A DNA stretch of 64,000 nucleotides from Micropterus salmoides (lineage: Eukaryota; Chordata; Actinopteri; Centrarchiformes; Centrarchidae). Where the stretch lies: the NCBI RefSeq assembly GCF_014851395.1, contig NW_024040152.1, positions 22,615,144-22,679,143 of the forward strand, in the 5' to 3' direction. The notes beneath the pieces are model-generated. The model made no database searches. It worked only from the letters and a program-made list of their open reading frames with translations, and had not been told where the DNA came from. Position 1 is the stretch's first letter. The number at the start of each line of letters is the position of its first letter. The translations under genes were made by a program, and so were the position numbers. Shown here piece by piece: positions 59,816-64,000 of the stretch.

Positions 59816-60676
59816 AAGCTTTTCACACATACTTCAGTATATAATAGACACATGCTTTTGTTATGAATAACGTGAGAAGTATATTATAGGTGCCTTCAAA
59901 TCAAATCCTTAAAGATGTGAAAAACTCAGGTAAATTAACTAGCCTCATCTAAGTCACAGAAAAACTGTTTATGTATGCATAAATGCACAAACATGTTTAT
60001 TCCTATCTTTCTATCCCTTCATTTATTATCCATCCAAATATTATTCTCTTCTCAAAGAGAACATTTTATCATGTTACACTAATTATCATGATGTATGATG
60101 GTGTAATAATATACTATAAAATTACTCAAACTGTACTAGTGATTGCCCACCTTTAAAAAAATAAATATGCGTCAGAGATCAGTCATGTCCTGGAATCTTT
60201 GTGTATGGACATGCCTTTTATAGCCATGTGATGGTTAGTGTAAAAATATTGCATTTCCTGGAGGCAGATTATGCCTCAGACTATGAAAGACTTTCCGTAA
60301 GAGTATCTGCATTGACACGATTTTCCAGTCCAGTGCGACGCATAATCTGAGTGTCTGGAAATGGGCTGAATAAGGCCAAGTAAATGCCCCACTCTCAGTA
60401 ATGTAGTAGTTCTATGCTGCCTGTATGCTGAACACAGCTGGATACAAGCCCAATTTCTTATAAAACATGGCCAGCATACAAGTATGAGTTTGAATTTAAT
60501 TTGAAAGCACTTCAAATATATATATATACACATATATGTTAATTTCCCAGAGTTCTTTTTTTCATATTTGTTGCATGTCATTAAGGATTTGATTTGAAGG
60601 CACCTATTATGTACTTCTCACGCTATTCATAACAAAAGCATGCGTCTATTATATATTGAGGTATGTGTAAGAAGCT
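59816..60676. repeat. Inverted repeat, 97-bp arms around a 668-bp loop
   Basis: Left arm 59816-59912 (AAGCTTTTCACACATACTTC ... CAAATCAAATCCTTAA) reappears in reverse complement at 60581-60676, with about 8 mismatches by eye. Weaker similarity extends outward (ATCAAATTCATTTTCTGAG against ATCAAATTAATATTCCGAG) and inward (AACTCAGGTAAATTAAC against AACTCTGGGAAATTAAC). It could be a MITE with long terminal inverted repeats or an inverted segmental duplication. No target duplication or known terminus is seen. Confidence 0.75.
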
Positions 60677-61400
60677 TACTGTCAGTGTATCAAGCTCTCG
60701 GAATATTAATTTGATTGGGGGAAAGTATATATATAGATATATCATGTGGCAAGGTAACTAAATTGTTATTTTCACCTGCAATAATCCCCCTCTAATGTGA
60801 ATGTGTCCAAGGTAAAAAAATCTAGATTGCAACTTCAAGCTAAGGCTTTTCTAGACAATATAAAAGATCCAGTGGACAATAAAGGTTGACATATTTCTTT
60901 TCAGGTCTTTTCATATGAGGTCAATGCGTAATCTCTGGTGGGAATGTGGCTGAATAAGGCCAAGTCATGCCCTGCTCTTATTATTATGCATCTAATTACT
61001 ATGCTTCAGCCGTTAGCTATTCTGTTTATGCTGTGTTGCCAGTGCCAGTTCACAAGGTCAAATTCATGGTACTTGTAAATGTCCTTGCTGAATAAAATTA
61101 GATTCTGACTCAAACTGTGTGTACTGTATGTGTGTGTGACTCGCTGACAATCTTAGGCACTGAAATTATCACACACACACAAACACACACACACCCAGCC
61201 CGCACATAGTGTTTGGTACAGCTTGCAGGCAATGTTCACAACACCTCAACATTAAGCCACTGCTCTTATTAAGACTAAAATCCAGTGCTGATTCACAGTG
61301 GACACAAATTTCTTGTCAGACAAGGTCAAGGCTTCATCTTCAGCCAAGAAATGAGCTGAGTAAGCATGAGTCATGCTTTCAATTATGCATTAGCCTGTTA
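60300..61400 (+). repeat. Three diverged copies of a GGCTGAATAAGG module
   Basis: The 18-mer GGCTGAATAAGGCCAAGT is identical at 60364-60381 and 60948-60965, in each case preceded by a GCATAATCT/GCGTAATCT block and followed by ATGCCC. A weaker third copy, GAGCTGAGTAAGCATGAGTC, lies at 61353-61372, followed, like copy two, by ATTATGCAT and TTAGC blocks. One copy lies inside the loop of the 60-kb inverted repeat and two outside it. Confidence 0.55.
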
Positions 61401-64000
61401 GCCTGACAGACAGGCAGTGTTAGCTTTCAGATAGATGTCAGAGGCTAGACTTACGAGTGACCCTGTATTATGGTCACCACCACTATGGTTAACCATGCAA
61501 AAACCCTATTATATAACCCTGTACTGTTGGCTTAATTATAACAAATCAAACCAATTTATTTCTTTGTTAATCGACACTCCTCATGTAACTAGTGTAACTG
61601 CTGTACTAGAACTATGTTACATTCAGGCTAATAACTTGTTCACAGGACTAATTTGCTCTCTTTCCAAATTAAAGCAGCCCCATGTAAACACCTTAATTGG
61701 CCTAGAGGGAATTAAGAATGTTCACATGCAACTTAATTGTCCATTAATATGACTCATTGATTTTTATTCCAAATTACCTGCCCCACATTGCCACTTCAGG
61801 CAGCCAGAGGAGCCTGACTGGCCTCGTTCTGGCAACCCCCCCCCCAAAAAAAAATCCAGATTAATTTGAATATTCTTGCACATACGGGTTAATCCTTGTG
61901 CACTAGTCAGGCTACTTTTCAGTTGGGTTGGGTAGATAATCCACTTCCAGTCCAGACAATATGCATATGTGTGAGTGTGCAAGTGTTTAATGTGCATCAG
62001 TGATTCTGTGTTCATTTGTGAGCCTCTCTTTTTCCTACTGTTTGTGTTTGTTGTGTGTGTGTCTGCAGACAGAGGCTGCTTCACCAGCTACTTAGTAAGC
62101 TCTCTGATGTCCTCAGCTGTGTGTGGCAATGCTGACACAGTGAACTGTGGCCACTCAAAAACAAATATTCAGTATGAAAGCACACAGACACAAGGACGCT
62201 CACAAGTAGGTGTTCACACTTCTTCTCTGACCCTCTGTCCCTCCCTTTCTTTTGCGCCTGGCCTTCCCCTTCTCTCTGCCTCTTTATCTCTGTAACTGAC
62301 TTAATTCTTCTGTCTGATTTTCTCTTTCATGCACAATGAGATGGTGTCGTGCCAAAAGACAGTGAGAGCACTAAGCCAGCCTCCTCGGCAGTTCATCGGC
62401 AGTTCACTCGGCTCCACACTGACAGAAATGATGCTAGAAATTTGACAATGACAGCAACTGTGCCAGCCATAAATGTTAACATTACTCCTCAAAACTTTAG
62501 ATACCAATTTGCATCCACTTGAAAGGGTAACTCCACACTTTTAGACAAGGGTCTGTATTATTCTTGTCTCAGAGGAGCTCAGTATCTTAGACTGGTAGAC
62601 TGATAACATGCTGTCATTTTGTGCTGACTCATCTGTCCCAGGAGCATCCAAAGGATCTAAAAATATTGTCAGACTTTGTGAAAGCGAAAACATCTCACTT
62701 GATGAAAATACCACACCAAATGGCATCATTATTTAAAACAAAACAAAACAATGCATTCTGGGACACAGAAGAAGTTAGAGCAGTCCCTTTGTAATGTCCT
62801 TGTAAAAACTACTACTAATCCATCAAAGTTGAAGGTTTGCTGCAGTTATGTTTTACAGTGTGGACGGTTGATAATGTGGTTGGCCTGTTTCACAATCTCA
62901 AGCTAAAGAGAGTGTGGAGGACAGACAAGTTGTCCTTGTCATGTGGAGTATTTTTTTCTTCTGTTGGACTGTGCCCTTAGACGAGCATGTAAGAATCCCT
63001 GCTGAGTTATGCACTCTCTATGTATGTCTCTGTCATCATCTCAAGCTCTCACTCATAAACCCTACATGGGCTACCTCCTCTGTCACTTTTTCTCTTTTTC
63101 TCTCCCCTCTAGTTACACTTTGATTTTCTCCCTCCTGCCTCTCGCTGTTTCTGTCTCTCTCTCTTTTTCATGCTGTTACGCTTTGCTGTCTTTCAGCATT
63201 TGAACACTTAAGTTTCCTTGTGCCAATGTGGTCCGCCTGTCACAGTTGGGATGCCTATGTGTCTTTTTCTCTCTCCTTCACTATTTCTCTTGATCTCTGG
63301 CTGCTTTTCTGTCTGCCTGTGTGTCTGTTTCTATTTCTCTCTGTCTGTACATTTCTGTCTGTATCTGTCTGCCTCTTCCTCCCACTCTCCACCTCTCTCT
63401 GTCTGCATTACTGCGTTTGAGCATAAATGTGCTCATGTGTCTTCTCACCAGTGATGTTTTTTTAAAATGCCTGTTTCTCTATTTCTGTTTTCTTTTGCTA
63501 GATGCTATAGTTGTCCATTTCCATAATACTTTGTTGCACAGCCTTTCTTTTTGCAGGTGTGCTCTGCTTCCGTCTCCCCCTGACTGAGTCACTGTCTTGC
63601 AGAGTCACATGTGTTCATCTGATCTCTGTGAGAGTTTGCTGTTTCAGAAGGTTTCACTCAGATTACCTCTGACTTGCATGGGGAGGATGATGATTTATTA
63701 CTTTTAGAGTGGGGTTTGGATTACTTTGCTCATTCCTTGGGTTACCACACTTGTTTAACTGCATGAGTAATGCCAGAGGAAGTTTAAACCAGGATTCCAG
63801 AGTTGGGAAGGGTGCTTTAATTGTTATGTAGTCCACAGCAAATTGTAATTTTAAACAAAAATGTGTTAAATCTTTCTGACTTTAACTTGGCTCTGTACAC
63901 AAGAAATTGTCCTGCTGTTATGTCAACACTGTTGGGAGTAAAATATACTTAATGTTCAACATGTAGCCAACTTTTCTACTGTTGACCCAACTCCATTTAC
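61401..64000. other. Intergenic stretch to the right edge
   Basis: No gene is supported. A C-run and A-run at 61839-61856, small direct repeats GGCAGTTCATCGGCAGTTCA (62389-62408), and pyrimidine-rich sequence at 63050-63400 (CTCTCTGTCTGTCT units) produce artefact frames. Nothing else stands out. Confidence 0.5.

Overview
The window comes from a ray-finned fish genome, most likely a percomorph teleost. The evidence is one intact intronless SoxC gene with fish-like UTRs, long CA/TG and GA microsatellites, and several dispersed repeats typical of fish: an L2/CR1-like LINE, Penelope-like retroelements, hAT and Harbinger MITEs, a tRNA-derived SINE, and the high-copy 'TTCAGATCC...AAGTACAAGTACCTCAAA' percomorph repeat. 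There is no bacterial or operon structure.

The only confidently functional protein gene is sox4 (41037-42281, + strand, 414 codons, single exon). A candidate promoter lies at about 40.29-40.40 kb, with two oppositely oriented CCAAT boxes and a TATA-like box. The 5' UTR is about 0.6 kb and contains upstream ORFs. The 3' UTR is about 2.6 kb, ends at an AATAAA at 44864, and carries three miR-129-type seed sites. The a/b ohnolog cannot be decided from this sequence alone.

The remaining ~60 kb behaves like the gene desert known around vertebrate SOX4. The left part (0-38 kb) is a graveyard of mobile elements. It holds a solo LTR with an ATGGA target duplication (5551-6232), a hAT MITE with an 8-bp duplication (6412-6809), a fragmented LINE split by the tail of a Penelope-like element (about 13.98-15.72 kb), a decayed coiled-coil pseudogene (23.52-24.27 kb), a 1.4-kb hAT element with an exact 8-bp duplication (24460-25861), and a Penelope-like element with a 614-codon open frame on the minus strand (25957-27925). 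Just upstream of sox4 there is a SINE (38525-38712).

The right part (45-64 kb) has fewer recognisable transposons; the clearest is a Harbinger-type MITE (57548-58200). It is unusual for local, diverged duplications that no named family explains: a TTAATTGGCTG-type motif four times at 46.0-47.3 kb, a unit repeating about every 635 bp three times at 53.67-55.09 kb, a 97-bp inverted repeat flanking 668 bp (59816-60676), and a GGCTGAATAAGGCCAAGT module repeated at 60.36, 60.95 and 61.35 kb. These are candidates for anciently duplicated regulatory modules of sox4. An isolated CpG-rich block (49.43-49.87 kb), followed by a short signal-peptide-like ORF (49917-50063), may mark a second, unrecognised transcription unit.

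All identities are by eye from translated motifs and repeat boundaries; no database search was possible.
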